A DNA stretch of 64,000 nt from Sycobia sp. Sy_11 (GCA_018907035.1 JACCIC010000121.1:1548501-1612500); one strand, 5' to 3'. Positions 12,050 through 25,139 are shown, counted from the stretch's first letter. Program-made: numbers and translations. Notes: a model not told the origin generated them from the letters alone.

Positions 12050-13245
12050 CGTTCAGTACAATGCATTCTACTTATATTACATTCGAAATGGAATTTGGTG
12101 CGCTTATTCATTATTCAAAATAAATAAAATATAGATATATTCTGATGTTGATTACAGGTAATGTAGTGATTAAAACAAAATATCAAAATAAGTTCATATA
12201 AGCATTATATATATATATATATAATATTTTTTTTTTCTTTTCAATTTGAATCCGTATTTTACTAAAAGAAAAATTCATTTGGGCAGCATTTGGAACTTTT
12301 TATGGCATAATTAAGCAATCCTCCCCCCGCCTCCCCCATTTACATGTCAGAGCTCAGAGCAAAGGGTTCTTCCGTGAAGATACCCAGTTTGAACAAATCA
12401 AATCGAAAAAAACTTCCTCAGTTCGGAACGAATTCTCAGATTTTTTATGTCCAATTAGTTCTCTTCTTTTATCTATTAGTAAAGAAAACGTCCACCGCGT
12501 ATACGAGGGCGCCACTCAATGAAATAAAAATGTTCGCCATGAGTAAGCAGGTAATACGGTGTTCAAATGGAATGTATTTATATTTATTTAAATGTTGTAC
12601 TATATTTTATAAATCCATAAAACGAATGTTTTAAAAATCGTTTTCTTTTTATTTTAACTGAATACGTAATATAATTTAAAAAAAGTCAAATATAATTTTT
12701 GTAAAGAAATTTGCTTTTCTGAATATTTGTTGCAAGTGTATTTTATTAGGAACAAAAATGTCATAGCAGCGGTCTATAACTGTTTCTTATCGCATTTAAT
12801 TATTAATCTGCTGGATTCCTTATGATTGCTCACCATTTCAATATCATAAGATACATCTTGGCACTTTAGCAGTTTAAGGTTCAGAAGTGCAATGAAATGT
12901 TAGATGCGTCTCCCTTAGCAATACTCTCTTTCGATAATGGTAAGAAAATTATACGATCCATCTTGTGCACTCTTAAGTTTAATGTAATGCTTTTTATGCT
13001 TTATATTTATTTATTTATTTCAGCAATTTTTACTTTGTGTAAACAATTTTTTTAAATCTCCTACATTGTACTAATCCCGTGCTATACGCATGGCTGCTAT
13101 ATTTTTTAGTTCTGTTCGTGACCTATCGTAACGTATATTATATTGAAACTTCCACGAGACTCCAAGAAAATTACGGGTCTAATGAAATGTTCTAGGGTTA
13201 TGCAAGAACCTTAAAATCAAAAACATTAAAAAAAAAGAGTATATT
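12050..13245. other. AT-rich non-coding stretch
   Basis: This is AT-rich sequence with a short TA run near 12208-12222 and a C-rich patch near 12322-12337. No coding region was recognised. Confidence 0.5.
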
Positions 13246-13249
13246 AGAA

Positions 13250-13560
13250 GGAATAAGCGAAAACTAGAGGAAAGTAAAGAGCTCAAAGAATAACCAGTTT
13301 ATCGTGAAATGTACAAGTGAGTAGAAAAATATAGTCGATAGTACCAGTGACACTCCGTCGATAATCGTAGAGTGCCAGCAAGAACTAGCGGAAACCGAAC
13401 TGAGCCGGTAATAAAAAAGAGCGCTCAATGATACCAAAGAGAAACGAAGAGCACCAGTGAGAAGCCACCGGAGCCGAAGAGTCCCAGAGAAAATAACAAC
13501 AAATAGTACGAAATAGACAAAAATTAGAGGGAACTGAAAAGCAAGTCGTACTCGTCGGAC
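13250..13560 (+). repeat. Degenerate GAAC/CCAGTGA-motif repeat block
   Basis: Many diverged copies of short units such as GAAGAGCACCAGTGAGAA, GAAACCGAA and AACTAGAGG occur in succession. The same vocabulary appears at 26275-26400 and 28400-28690, and in inverted form at 28700-28890. This looks like a decayed tandem or satellite-like repeat. The unit length is uncertain because of drift. Confidence 0.45.
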
Positions 13561-13599
13561 CCTACTGATTCCCATTTGTTCTTAGAATAGCTCTCTTCC

Positions 13600-14570
13600 T
13601 CGCTTCAGAAGTGCCTGCAGCACCCCCCCGCCCCCCTCGTGTTCCTTTCTCTTCGCACCCCAGCAACGCTGATAGACACCGCACAAACGCGAACGCGCGT
13701 CACTACGCACACGCACGGGGCCGAGAGGCAAAGCACGAGTTTAAACGCTCCTCCTCCGTGCGCGGCCGCGCGCCCGCCGCGCGCACAGAGGCGGAATTTC
13801 CTCTTTGTGTCGGGCGACGCCGGGACGATATTTTCCTAGAACTCGGCGAATCCGCGCGCCCGAGAGGTGGCCCCGCGACTTCTGACTCCAGCCGCCGCCC
13901 TCCCACCGCCGGGCCGACCGTCGCTCGAATTACTCGCGCCGACGAGAGATCCTGTCGCGCGCGAGCGGCGCAAAGCCCGCTGCCCGCGGGGCAATAATGT
14001 GACATCACCGGGCCGAAACGACGTAGATATATATAAATATAAATGCCCTCCCGTCTTGTTGCGAGCGCAACTCGCTCGTTAATCGGCCGCGTATAAGATG
14101 TATGCATGTACCTATGCATGTGCGTATGCATGTACGCATGTGTGTATGTATGTGTAGGGGGTTCGAAAGGAACCGGTATAGAGCCCCGGAGCGCGCGTAT
14201 ATAGGCGCTCTTAATTTCTGCCCGTCTTTTTTGCGCGCCCCCCTCCCCCCGTACTGCTTGCTTCTCTCCGTCCCCGGAGTTCACTTTCATCGCCGGTCCC
14301 ATGCACCTCTGCGCCGAAGGAACGCAAAAGAACCAACGCGCCGAATACAGCGTGCGATCGTATCGAACGGCGAATTACGTAACGCCGCCGCCTACCGGTT
14401 GCCGGCGAGTTTCGGCTTATCTCGCGCGCCCGCGCTTTTAAAAATGCACTGGAATTATTTGTAAGAAATGAGTGTCGTCGCGCGCGCTCGGTTCCGCCAA
14501 GATTTACACGCGCTGCGTGCGGCGCTCGCATTCTCTTGGGCAACTTCCTTCTTAACGCAAATCTAGGTTA
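13600..14570. other. Large GC-rich, CpG-rich island
   Basis: This is one of the most GC- and CpG-dense blocks in the window. Frames are open on both strands over the same bases (13611-13997 plus, 13703-14302 minus), with Arg/Ala/Pro-rich translations and no domain. It ends about 50 bases before a TA tract. A regulatory or promoter island is more likely than a coding exon. Confidence 0.5.
14102..14155. repeat. Imperfect ATGCATGT-type repeat
   Basis: Variants of ATGCATGT and ATGTATGT recur in succession inside the GC-rich island. Confidence 0.8.
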
Positions 14571-14619
14571 AGCTCACAAACGCCCTCAAGAATAGATCTT
14601 AATTTATTGTTTTCTATGT

Positions 14620-14622
<3 letters not shown>

Positions 14623-14674
<52 letters not shown>
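14623..14674. repeat. (TA)n microsatellite
   Basis: This is a 52-base alternating tract just downstream of the large GC-rich island. Confidence 0.97.
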
Positions 14675-14677
<3 letters not shown>

Positions 14678-14679
14678 GC

Positions 14680-15728
14680 GTATCTTTCTACTTCCCTCAT
14701 TGCACGCCCCAAAACGTTGAATTTATAATCTCTGCATTTCATTTTGTAAATAAAACAAAATCAAAACACCGAGCGTCTAGCTGCACCAGAAAAATGTCGT
14801 ATTTGATGATGAATTAACACATTTCCTTACACTAATATTTTTCAAGTAGTTTGTGCACATACTCCCGTGACTTGCTAATCAAAAAATGAATCAGTTATGA
14901 GCCTTTACCGTTCATTAATGAAGTAATAGCTGTGTATAATTAGTGAGTAATTTCAATGCTTGCATTCTTCGGCAAGCAATATTTTCTGTTGCATGAAAAA
15001 CAATCAATTAAAGCCATAAACAAATGGCATTTTTCTTTCATTGGTCGATATTTGAAATCTTTTCTAACTTTTATCTCTTATAAAATTAACAATCATAATA
15101 ATAGAAAAAGATGCTCGTAGACGTTCTATAATTAGCTGACAATTGATTACTATAAAAAGAACTGAAATCCAAGTTTGAGAATATTATGAAGTTCATAGAT
15201 TCTGTTTTCGGTTTCAAATGGAAAGAAAGTATATTATTATATATCGATCGTTTATTCCCAAAAATATGAAAATGGAATATTATTACATTTATTTCTTTAG
15301 ATATTGGGCTATAAATATACGCATATGTACAAACATTTAGAAATCAATTCTCTTTAAAATTTATCAACTAAAAATGAATCATTTAAATTTTCTCATCGAC
15401 TTGCTCACTGAATCTTTTACATGGAAACGGTTATTTTTGACCGACCATTGGATATTATTGCTGACTCAGTACGTAAAACAAGTACGAGTGTCCGACATCC
15501 TGCAGGGGAATTTTTTTTTTAGCAAGGTTCGTATAATAAGTTGGATTAAATCTTCATACTAGCAATAAATTATGCGAATTATCTGCAATGACTATCATGT
15601 ATAATTTACACCTATAATGTAAGTTGCATTTAGATTGTGCGGAATACAACAACAAAAAACGTTAAGTGAAAAATTATAAATAATTATACTGTTAAACCTT
15701 ATTAACGTAAAAGGAAATCTATTGAATT

Positions 15729-15766
<38 letters not shown>

Positions 15767-16490
15767 AATGAAAAAACAGGATGAACCAGTAAGTTAATTT
15801 AACCAGTAAGTTTTTATTAGCGAATCATTGAACTTTCAAAACCAATCAGTCAATCAGTAATTCTGTAATAATTCTCAATCGTTAATTTTGCATTACTTCC
15901 ATCGGCGAAAACACTGATCACTACATCGCATTCGCTAATTTAGTTTTAGATAAAAAAATACACAGCTCTAGAAACTGACATCTTTTGGATAAACTGCTGC
16001 AAGTTTTGAGCTCTGATATAAACTGATCTGCAGATAATCTATATAGATACTGATAATACGAATCAACTTTTCGAAGCAAAGAACAAATAAAAAATAGATA
16101 TACAAAAATGAATTGATATAAAATTAAGTAGATGTCAGTTTTATTAAATTTTAAAAAAAGAATACCGCATAATAAAATATAATATTTGTTCCTGCATTCT
16201 TACTAGCAGAATTGATTAACATTAAATCAGTTACTGTTAATCTTAAATTAAAATGTAATTTAATTTAAGAATTTCTATTTCAGTTCAAGATTGTCGCAAT
16301 ATCATTCTGTTTGTACAAATTATGCATAATAATTACTAATTGATGGTACGTGTCAACATAAAAATATAAATTCTTCAAATAGAATCCCTGTCAAAGAGAC
16401 TCATCTCCATGTATAATATGGAATAAAACTGCTCAAAATATTCATAACAGAGAACAAAATATAAATTTACCTAGGAGTATATACGCAAAA
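14680..16490. other. AT-rich non-coding stretch
   Basis: AT-rich sequence holds a poly-A run of about 35 bases at 15731-15765, and two copies of AACCAGTAAGTT at about 15786 and 15802. No coding region was recognised. Confidence 0.5.
15731..15765. repeat. Poly-A homopolymer tract
   Basis: About 35 consecutive A residues occur here. It could be the tail of a retroposed element, but I find no element body or target-site duplication next to it. Confidence 0.9.
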
Positions 16491-16796
16491 AGGGCAAGTA
16501 CGCCGCGTGGAGCTAGAGTAGCTGGAAGCCGTGAACAGTTGGAAGATTTTCGCGAAGCAAGACGCAGAGTGTGACAGAGAGAGGGACGTCGACCAGTGGG
16601 CGCGTTGCGGTGGCACCGAAGCCAGAGAACAGCTTACATTACGTTATCGCGTAGCGAGGCTTTAAGAAAAGAGAGGATACAGAGCATGAGACACGGACTT
16701 GGAGAGAGAGAGAGAGAGCGCGCGAACAACCAGCAAGCGCCAGGAGAGAACAAGAAAAAAAACTGGCCGGGGCTCACTCACGTGTACGCGCACCCG

Positions 16797-16801
<5 letters not shown>

Positions 16802-16840
<39 letters not shown>
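16802..16840. repeat. (GA)n microsatellite
   Basis: This is an uninterrupted alternating G/A tract. Confidence 0.97.
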
Positions 16841-16842
<2 letters not shown>

Positions 16843-17017
16843 CCGCGGGAGAAGCTTAGCGCGCGGAAATTCGCTGGACATCAGGCGAGCGCGCGCTTCT
16901 AGTCGATGCTAACTCGTTACCTCGGTAAATTCCCGCGCTGGCGTATTGCTGCATGGATGCGCTCTCCCCGGAAAAGGGCGATCCCGCGAGCTCGTTAAGC
17001 GAGTTCGGTATCCGCGT

Positions 17018-17020
<3 letters not shown>

Positions 17021-17064
<44 letters not shown>
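17021..17064. repeat. (CT)n microsatellite
   Basis: This is an uninterrupted alternating C/T tract of about 44 bases. Confidence 0.97.
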
Positions 17065-17072
<8 letters not shown>

Positions 17073-17560
17073 GCCAGCTGTCGCGGTGCGAGTTCCGTTA
17101 TTTCCTAGCACCCGAAGGTTTATAATACGCTTGACGGTGCTGCTTTTCACAAGCTGTTATGCATTATTCGTCCGAGGAGAGAGGGAGAGGGAAAGAGAGA
17201 TACACGACGTGTCCTTGTAGACTCGTTAAAAACAGTCGCCTGTGATCATCACCTCCGGTCTATACCAGTCTCCTACGAAGGTGTAAACACGCTCGCCCCT
17301 TCTGCGACTGTATACATTCGTCCCTATTTACCCCCCCCCCCCAACACCCTTCCTCTGTTCCCTCGCGTTGGAACATCCGCATATATACATACATATATAT
17401 ATATATAAATAATGTGTATGTGTGTAGCCGGTGCAGGGATGAATTTCGTCTTCGGTGCAGCGCTTGCAGCCATGCAAATATTATTCTGACCCACAATGGT
17501 CAGTGGAATTTCATTACAAGATTAGAGGATGCTACCGGATCTCTTGGGAGATCCCGGACA

Positions 17561-17588
17561 CTCTCTCTCTCTCTCTCTCTCTCTCTCT
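17561..17588. repeat. (CT)n microsatellite
   Basis: This is a 28-base alternating C/T tract. An imperfect inverted repeat, CCGGATCTC with GAGATCCCGG, lies just upstream at about 17537-17557. Confidence 0.95.
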
Positions 17589-17759
17589 AAAGAGGCTAGA
17601 ATTAAATTCTTTGCACTGCCAGAATTCGCATATTATATGTGCGTTGCGGCGAAGCAATGAAGCGATACTTATACACGAGGACTATAGTTCATTAATTGAA
17701 TTTCTCCACGATGAGATCTGGACCTATCTTGTATAAGCAACGCTAACGACCGTGTAGAG

Positions 17760-19560
17760 CGAGCACAATGTAGCAGGATATTCCGCCGGCTTTACGACGA
17801 TAATTATACACATTTACTAAGTTTCCGTTCCTTGCCGATATCATAGATACGGCGCGGCGGGTAGACTCTCTTTTTTTCAGGCCATAACATGCGCACTCCG
17901 GTCGGGTACGACAAGTTGTGAAGCAGTAAATTTTACACTCATAGAAGCATTCTGATCGAATTTATAGGTTTTTAATGCCCCGAAAGCGGTCGAGAGGTTT
18001 ATATACACCATTCTGTAGTACCAAGAGCTTAAATAATGAAAGCACTTAAAACCATTAGAACGTTGTGTAATTTACTACGAAGAGACTGCAGCGCAGCCGG
18101 TGCATATATGCTCTTACTTTAATTCCTACTCCCCCTCCCTCTCTCTGTGAATAAAATTTGCAACACTAGCGCAAAAAGAGTCATCGGTAAGCAACCCGAT
18201 ACCTTCACGTACTGCAATATTCGTTTTGCACCGCGGTGATCCTAAATTGTAAATGCAAATGTGATCCGTTATTATATTATATTATATTATATTATATTAT
18301 TATCCATCCATAATCGAACCAGAAAAAAAAGAAAGCGCGAAAACGGTAAATTATTTTGTCGAACAATTATTTAAGACAATTTTCTTAATCTTTTTGACAA
18401 TTGTGAACGTTTTCGATTAAACTTTCTATCGTATTCAAATTAGGCAATGAACACGGCTGAATTTGTCATTTTGACCTTTTTATCTTTTAAACCATTCTTT
18501 TTCGCCAACATATCAGATCGAAGAAGTTGCAAGAATTTATACATTTTAATCTCCATTCCTGGAACAGGCTAAGATTTAAAACTTCGCGATACGCAGAATG
18601 AGCGAAATTTCAATTTCAACTTAGTATATACACTTTGCATCTCTGGTCTTTTACAATTCACCAAAGTCCAAAACAATATTATGCATTGCAGCATCTATCA
18701 GTATCCCACGTATGTCGGGAGTTTAAAGAGATCTTCCCAAGGTAACTGGAACAAAATAAACTTGCGTGCAAATCACCGCGAATATAAATTGGTCGAGGAG
18801 CGTTTCAAAGTTCGTTGAACAGGTATATAGCCCAGCTCAGACAGAGAGAAAGAGAGGAAGGAGAAAAAAGATGACGTACTAAAAAGTGAAGATTTATAGG
18901 CTAAGCCAAGCCAACCCTCCCATTCTCCATGCGTTAATTTGGAATCGAAAAATTCGATCACTCTAGTTCTGGGATTTAAATAAAAAGAGAGAATATCGGG
19001 AACATCAGAGTGAAATACGCTCGCTTATGCATCGAACGCGACGGAGAGTGTGATTGACAACGCGCATTATAGTTCAGACCGAAAAGATGAAAATAAGATA
19101 CAGGCGGTGGCTTTAAACTGGGGCATGGGGGTGCAGGACATTCTCTACTGAGGACATCTATTTACTTATGTCAAGAAATTTTTTTGCTCTTTTAGAATTA
19201 TTAAATAAAAACTTTTCATAAATATGAAACCTTATGTGCATGCAAATCAATGGAATTAACTATAAAAATATTAGAAACAAAATCGACCAATTATTATTAG
19301 GGTCGTTGCATCGATAAATTCACCGGATTTCGATAGGATCGACAAGCAAAAACTGTCAGACAAGCAAAAAAAATTTAGATCTCGGACGTCCATCTCGCTC
19401 GTTGATATTTCACTGTATATGTTTACATATTTCTTTCTTCGTGGCCATCTATCGACTGCAACACGTACCGATGACAAGAACGCGCGACTGCGAGACGAAG
19501 TCTTCGTATATACATGCCTCCCCCCTCTCATTCTATTGCGTCTGTTTGAACGCGGGTGTC
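17760..19560. other. Mostly AT-rich non-coding stretch
   Basis: This stretch contains an ATTAT pentanucleotide repeat at 18271-18302. Open frames at 18773-18961 and 19271-19531 (minus) have no recognisable protein. Confidence 0.5.
18271..18302. repeat. (ATTAT)n pentanucleotide repeat
   Basis: Six consecutive ATTAT units occur here. Confidence 0.95.
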
Positions 19561-19764
19561 TGTCGCTGTAGTTTATAATATATAAGCGAGCCTGTTGATA
19601 CGTTTCGCGAATGACTAATGCGCGGTGAATTGGAACCGTTGAGTCTTAATTATAGCTCGAGTACGCGAGCGAGAGCGAGAAGTTCTTTTCGCGCAATGCA
19701 CGCGCAAAATATAGCCGACCGTGAACACGTTGTGACTTGTGACAAGCCATATCAGCTCTCGATA

Positions 19765-19766
<2 letters not shown>

Positions 19767-19814
<48 letters not shown>

Positions 19815-19860
19815 TCACGCGGGCGCGCGCGCGCGTGTGTGTGTGTGTGTATGTATGTAT
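19767..19860. repeat. (TTA)n then alternating CG/GT/AT tract
   Basis: About 48 bases of TTA repeat are followed after a short gap by alternating GC (about 19824-19835), GT (to about 19850) and GTAT units. The second part is a continuous purine-pyrimidine alternation. Confidence 0.93.
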
Positions 19861-19899
19861 ATATACGAATAGAATAGAAAAGTATTTCTAAAGAAAATA

Positions 19900-21285
19900 A
19901 CTGTGGTAACACACCCGGTATCTTATTGCAGAAATTATTTTATTCAATTTAACGGGGAAATTATAACGTCGTTGGAAAACCCCCGATAAATAGAGACGCC
20001 GCTTATTATTCAAAAGACAATGAGACGAATGATACAAGGATTATTTTTAGAAATGATGCGAATTCGTTTATGCAAGGCAAATGTCAATGCTGCGCACGAG
20101 TTTAGTTACTAATGTATCCTATCATTCATACGATTCGATTTGAATAAATCTTCTTGAATCTTATTGTATATTAGTGCTGTTTTTGAATTGGATGTGTCTT
20201 ATCAGATATTATAGTATTTTAGAAGTTATATTATGAATTATATTATGTAAAAAAATCTTATCAAGTATAATAATATTAGAAGTGATGATAATTAATATAG
20301 ATTTTTTACATTAAATTGAAATCAATAATTTATCAAGACACATATTCTTGGATGAACGATCAAGGGTTAATGCAGAAGTATTAATTAATTTTTCAATTAT
20401 ATTTGCCAATAGTTGTCTTCTATTGCGAAAGATTTTGTAAACTTAGAGAAATATTATTTGTGGCAGATTTGATACATTTTAGTAAACAAAGCAAACAACT
20501 TTGATATCATGAAGCTTGGAACGATTATAATATACGATTACAATATATGTGTATACCTCGTTTAGTATAACTGATTTTACCATATGAATTCTAAATAAAT
20601 TCTAAAAATAAGATTCAATTTTTGTCGCGATTAAGACTCACTTTTACATGGGTTTGCAGCATTATGATGAATTGATTATTTATGAGGATATTGCAAGGAG
20701 ACAAGACTATATATAATTACTTACAGTTTAAAAGAAATTCTATAATGGCAATATTTAGGATTGTTTGTATTAATGGTGTCTACATTACTTTGTACAACTT
20801 ATTATAACTCGAAGAGAATAATTTTATGGATTTTAGATAAAGGTTTTGCTAGTGCAGATAGAAATTTGTGCGTATCACATGTGAAATTCTAAAAATCTTG
20901 TTTTTCTTATATCGTTTATGATTTTATATTTGGCACTAATTCTTTTGAATTTTTAAAGTCGATAGTTTAAAATTCTATTAATTTAATACATAAATCACCT
21001 AATTTACTTATGAATACTTCAGAAAAATAATTTATTTTAATTTTAATTGCAACGCAACGTCTTCTAAATTGTTGATAATTCGTAAAATTTGCTTATATAC
21101 TAATCAAGATGAAATCTGTGCACTTGCGGATTGTGAAAAGTTGAACATAGCCACCTATATTCAAAATTATTTAACTGCATATACGTACCGTCGGTATTGT
21201 CAGTTTAATTATTACGACTCGCTAACCTAGTTTTATGTGCATGAATCTTAATTGCATATAATATTAATAATATATTATAATATTT
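19900..21285. other. AT-rich non-coding stretch
   Basis: This is very AT-rich sequence with no long open frame, repeat or motif that I recognise. Confidence 0.55.
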
Positions 21286-21288
21286 AAT

Positions 21289-21324
21289 ACACACACACAC
21301 ACGCGCGCGCGCGCGCGTGTGTGT
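21289..21324. repeat. Palindromic (AC)n(GC)n(GT)n tract
   Basis: AC units run into eight CG units and then into GT units. Positions 21295-21324 form a perfect 30-bp self-complementary palindrome. The whole 36 bases alternate purine and pyrimidine. Confidence 0.95.
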
Positions 21325-21465
21325 TTATATGTATGTATGTATAAAAAAACTTGTTTTTTTTTTCAGCAATCCCAATAATCAATCTGTTGTGCTCTACAAT
21401 TATAAGTTCCATGTACTTAAACCAAATAATACCGGTATCGAAACTTTAACTGAATGTGTTAGTCT

Positions 21466-21468
<3 letters not shown>

Positions 21469-21538
<70 letters not shown>
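21469..21538. repeat. (CT)n microsatellite
   Basis: This is an uninterrupted C/T tract of about 70 bases, the longest of its type in the window. The 164-codon plus frame and 122-codon minus frame across it are repeat translations. Confidence 0.97.
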
Positions 21539-21542
<4 letters not shown>

Positions 21543-22105
21543 TCCCTCTCTTTCGGTTTATGTGTGTGTATGCGCGCGCACCATCTGCGTATACAATTAT
21601 ACAGCTCAAATCCAATAGTGCATACAACATAGTGGAATTTTTACTATTCCAATATAAAATGTTCAAAACCATTAAAGGCAATAGTTCTATTTGGGAGATA
21701 TTGAACTTTATTATCGTAAAAAATAGTAATTTTTTCAAGCTCATTTCTCTTTTCAGTCTGCAGTACAATTATGACACAATTACTCAACGTTTATACTGTA
21801 CTATACTGTGATTCCCACGTGTCGGACAAACGTCCGACGAGGGTCGTGTAAACTTCAACGAGTATAAGCATTCCCAAGATCTGGCAACTTTCGAGCAAAG
21901 GCTTAGAGTACTCGTTTATCGTGCATCATGCAATTTTGCAACTGTAATGAAGATAGAAACACGGCCAGCCGACGGAGGCTGCAGGCGGTTCGCAAAGTGC
22001 AGGCCAGCGAGTTCTCTGGGAACGAATTACGGCCCGGCATTGCCGATACGCAAATAGCGCGTGAGAGGAAAAAAAATTTGGACGAACAGAGTAGGCGACA
22101 GCTGC

Positions 22106-22108
<3 letters not shown>

Positions 22109-22162
<54 letters not shown>
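22109..22162. repeat. (TA)n microsatellite
   Basis: This is a 54-base alternating tract inside the GC-rich island. Confidence 0.97.
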
Positions 22163-22165
<3 letters not shown>

Positions 22166-22266
22166 TGACGGTGTCGGGCAAGGCGTTGTATACGTAGGAC
22201 AGAACTAACTCCCCTTGATATATTGTGGGTCAAGGTTTGCGCGCGCGTATCGCCGATGCGGATAGA

Positions 22267-22318
22267 GAGGAAGGGAGGGAGAGGGGGAGAGAGAGAGAGA
22301 GAGAGCGAGAGCGAGAGA
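22267..22318. repeat. Imperfect (GA)n microsatellite
   Basis: This is a GA tract with GGG and GC interruptions in the GC-rich island. Confidence 0.93.
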
Positions 22319-23159
22319 TTCACTGCGAGACCACTTTGTCGCGCTCTGCCGCGCGCGTTGAATTAGGAAGCCGTGCCGCGCGCTGTCTTTCGCGCCCCTT
22401 CCTCCCCGCCCTCCTGTTCGAATCTCGTTCCCTCTCGCGTATAATCGCTTTATTAGCCACTTCTCGGGGGCGCAGCGAACGTGATAAATTGCGCCGAATG
22501 CCAGAGAGAAAAAGAGAGACGAGGCTGTCAAAGGAGAGTGAGCGAGCGAGCCCCTGTGTGCGTGCGTCTATCTGTCCGTCCGAGAGCGAGAGAGGCTATA
22601 CCGCGTCGAGAATAATACGTTGTGGAGGGATAGCGGAGGAGGAAAGAACGGAGAGGAATGAAAGTGAGAAGAGAGTGTTGTCCGACGACTATAAGTTCAC
22701 TCGAGCCGCGCTCACCACCACAGACCCGGCTGCTCTCTGTCTCTTTTGCCGATAAACGCGATGTTGGTCTGCCGCGCGCGAACGTCGCGTGCACGACTAA
22801 AGCATACATACATTATGGATATGGTATATACGTCAGTAGAGGCGAAGCGGCCACAGATCTATAAATTCCGATTTCGTCGACGCCGATATCTCTCTTTTAC
22901 CCCCCCCCCCGCACCCCTCATCTCTTTCGCCGATCCGTTTAACGCGTTTGATTGTGCTCCCACTTGAAACGCTCGACGCGCGCTCGTTCAGTTACATTGT
23001 AGGCGACGACTGTGTACGCTCTCGGGTAGATCTGGCGGAGCGAGCGCAGCTCTCTTGTAATTTGCCAAAAGTCGGCTCAAAGGGACTTTACATCAAATTT
23101 CCTTCCTCTAAAAACAACGGATCTATTCCATTCCGTTCTTCGCGTGATTAATTTTCGTC

Positions 23160-24850
23160 ACTACTTCTACGGTACAACAAATTTTTAATTGCTCCTTTTA
23201 AGTAGAATACAGCGTAATGATTTTTTGGATAATTTTTACAAGCAAAGCAAAGTGTATATAATAAAGTAATATTTTTATTTAATATTCGGACTGACGGGTC
23301 TAGTTCGCAACATATTTTCATGGCATATTGATAGTTTTGTGGTTGGCCAAGACGAAGTTCCCTTTGTTCGAACGGAAATGAACAAAGATAAAAAATTGTT
23401 AGATGGATTTTCCTAAAAATTAGAAATTAGTGAATTTTTGAAGAAATTGATTTTAACGTAACTATATACACATGATTAGAGAGATATTATAACTGGCGAT
23501 AAGAAAGGATATTATAACTGTCGTCACAGTTTCGAGATAATTCGATGAAACTGATGCAATCAATATGAAAAAATACACGAAAGAAAGCCTAAAATTTACT
23601 ATAAAAAACTTGTTTTACGTAATTAAATAAAAATGTTTAAGAACGAAAAAATAATTTTTTCAAGTTTAGCCATCTTAAATATATGAAATTTAAATTTTTT
23701 ATGTAAACATGTGTAGTAATGTAATAATTTATGTAAAGATTTGTAGTAAGAAAGTGACAACTCCGACTGTAAGAAAAAAGTCTTGTAATCATACTTCTGA
23801 ATAAATTAATAAAACACATAAACTAATAATATAAGTATAGAAGCATTATTTACTAGAAATATAATTTCAACCTAAAGAAGTTGTTAAACCAGACTTTTAA
23901 AACACAGTAAAAAAATTTTGCTCTAAAAAAATCCTATAATTTTTTTTCTTAAATAAAAGATGGAAAATGACAATACTTTTGAATTCTTCGTTAAAATTTT
24001 TCAAATAATCATACGAAAATAAACATCGCCAATCATCCATTAGATATTATGCATATATGTTCCTATTATTGATTTCCGAATGTCGATATCAAGAACAACA
24101 AATCAAAATTGAATTTCTGGAGCATGTAATAAGAATCAGTCAAAAAATAAAGTAAACATTTATCAATAATAATTGTTCAGATAACCACGCAATTTAAAAA
24201 GACCTGGCAATTAAATAAAAATTGAACTGAAAAATTCAACGTGAGGAAGTTAGAATAATTCACATATTTACAGATGCCTGATTTTACATGTGTATAGTAA
24301 TTGTTGGTCCCGGCAGCATTTGTTTGGTCACAGTTAGTTCGTTATATAGATTTTTAGAGATATATCTCAATATGTATTTCGCGCTGTCTAATAATATAAA
24401 TAATTGAAATTTAACGAATATAAATCCCTTGAATTGCAAGTATATGTAGAATTAACATCAGTGTTTTACAATAAAAAGAAACGATAAAAGACTTGTGGCA
24501 CAAATCTGGGCAACAATTAGTTCTGGCTTGAAGCATTATGTATTACATATAACGAATGCTACATCTCTTATGAATTCATTCTAATAGCCATTATACGTTA
24601 ACTATATGTCTACAGTAACTAAACACATGGATGTTAATTTGATTAAATTCTTTACATTACGCACACGTTCAAAAGGCTATCACGAGAATATAACGAACTA
24701 CCGAGCTACGACTCGGGCATATACATATGTATCCGCATGCGCATATTACTCCGTCAGCTGATCGCATGTAATAGACGAAACAGCTCCGTATACTGCAGGC
24801 GATCGTTCTATACGACGCACTTCGACGTTTATGACAAACCTGACAAACCA
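23160..24850. other. AT-rich non-coding stretch
   Basis: AT-rich sequence with short frames only. The last 150 bases are less AT-rich and lead into the compound microsatellite. Nothing else was recognised. Confidence 0.5.
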
Positions 24851-24851
24851 A

Positions 24852-24854
<3 letters not shown>

Positions 24855-24921
<67 letters not shown>
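24855..24921. repeat. (TA)n microsatellite
   Basis: This alternating tract of about 67 bases has one TT interruption. It is the first part of a four-tract cluster. Confidence 0.97.
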
Positions 24922-25008
24922 ACGTGCGTGGCGCACAGCAAGAAACGCTTCCAATTCAGAGGCTGAAATTTCGCAAGCTCCGTCTCGCGAATCCCTCCAC
25001 ACCGTGAC

Positions 25009-25139
<131 letters not shown>

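Larger units (their letters stand above)
16500..17330. other. GC-rich island with GA and CT tracts
   Basis: A CpG-rich block contains a (GA)n tract at 16802-16840, a (CT)n tract at 17021-17064 and a poly-C run near 17331-17342. The purine tract precedes a complementary pyrimidine tract 180 bases later, so they could pair. No coding signal was recognised. Confidence 0.5.
21940..23060. other. Large GC-rich, CpG-rich island
   Basis: This long CpG-dense block contains a TA tract (22109-22162), a GA tract (22267-22318) and a C run near 22900-22910. Overlapping frames are open on both strands, and the 176-codon frame at 22225-22755 is Arg/Glu/Ser-rich with no domain. It reads as a regulatory-type island rather than a gene. 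Confidence 0.5.

Noticed and set aside
12857..12879. miR-263b-like start (CTTGGCACT)
   Set aside because: Only the first nine bases agree and no precursor hairpin was seen.
13703..14302. 199-codon minus-strand frame, the longest in the window
   Set aside because: It lies in a CpG-rich island with other frames open on both strands. The Arg/Ala/Ser-rich translation has no domain and runs through an ATGCATGT repeat.
15731..15765. Poly-A as the tail of a SINE or processed pseudogene
   Set aside because: No internal promoter boxes, element body or flanking duplication were found.
21469..21538. Tandem repeats considered as CRISPR-like arrays
   Set aside because: These are continuous dinucleotide microsatellites without spacers, in eukaryotic sequence.
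21317..21811. 164-codon plus frame
   Set aside because: About a third is Ser-Leu from the CT tract, and the rest is AT-rich with no similarity I recognise.
22225..22755. 176-codon plus frame
   Set aside because: The Arg/Glu/Ser composition comes from a GA tract in a GC-rich island. There is no recognisable domain and a minus frame overlaps it.
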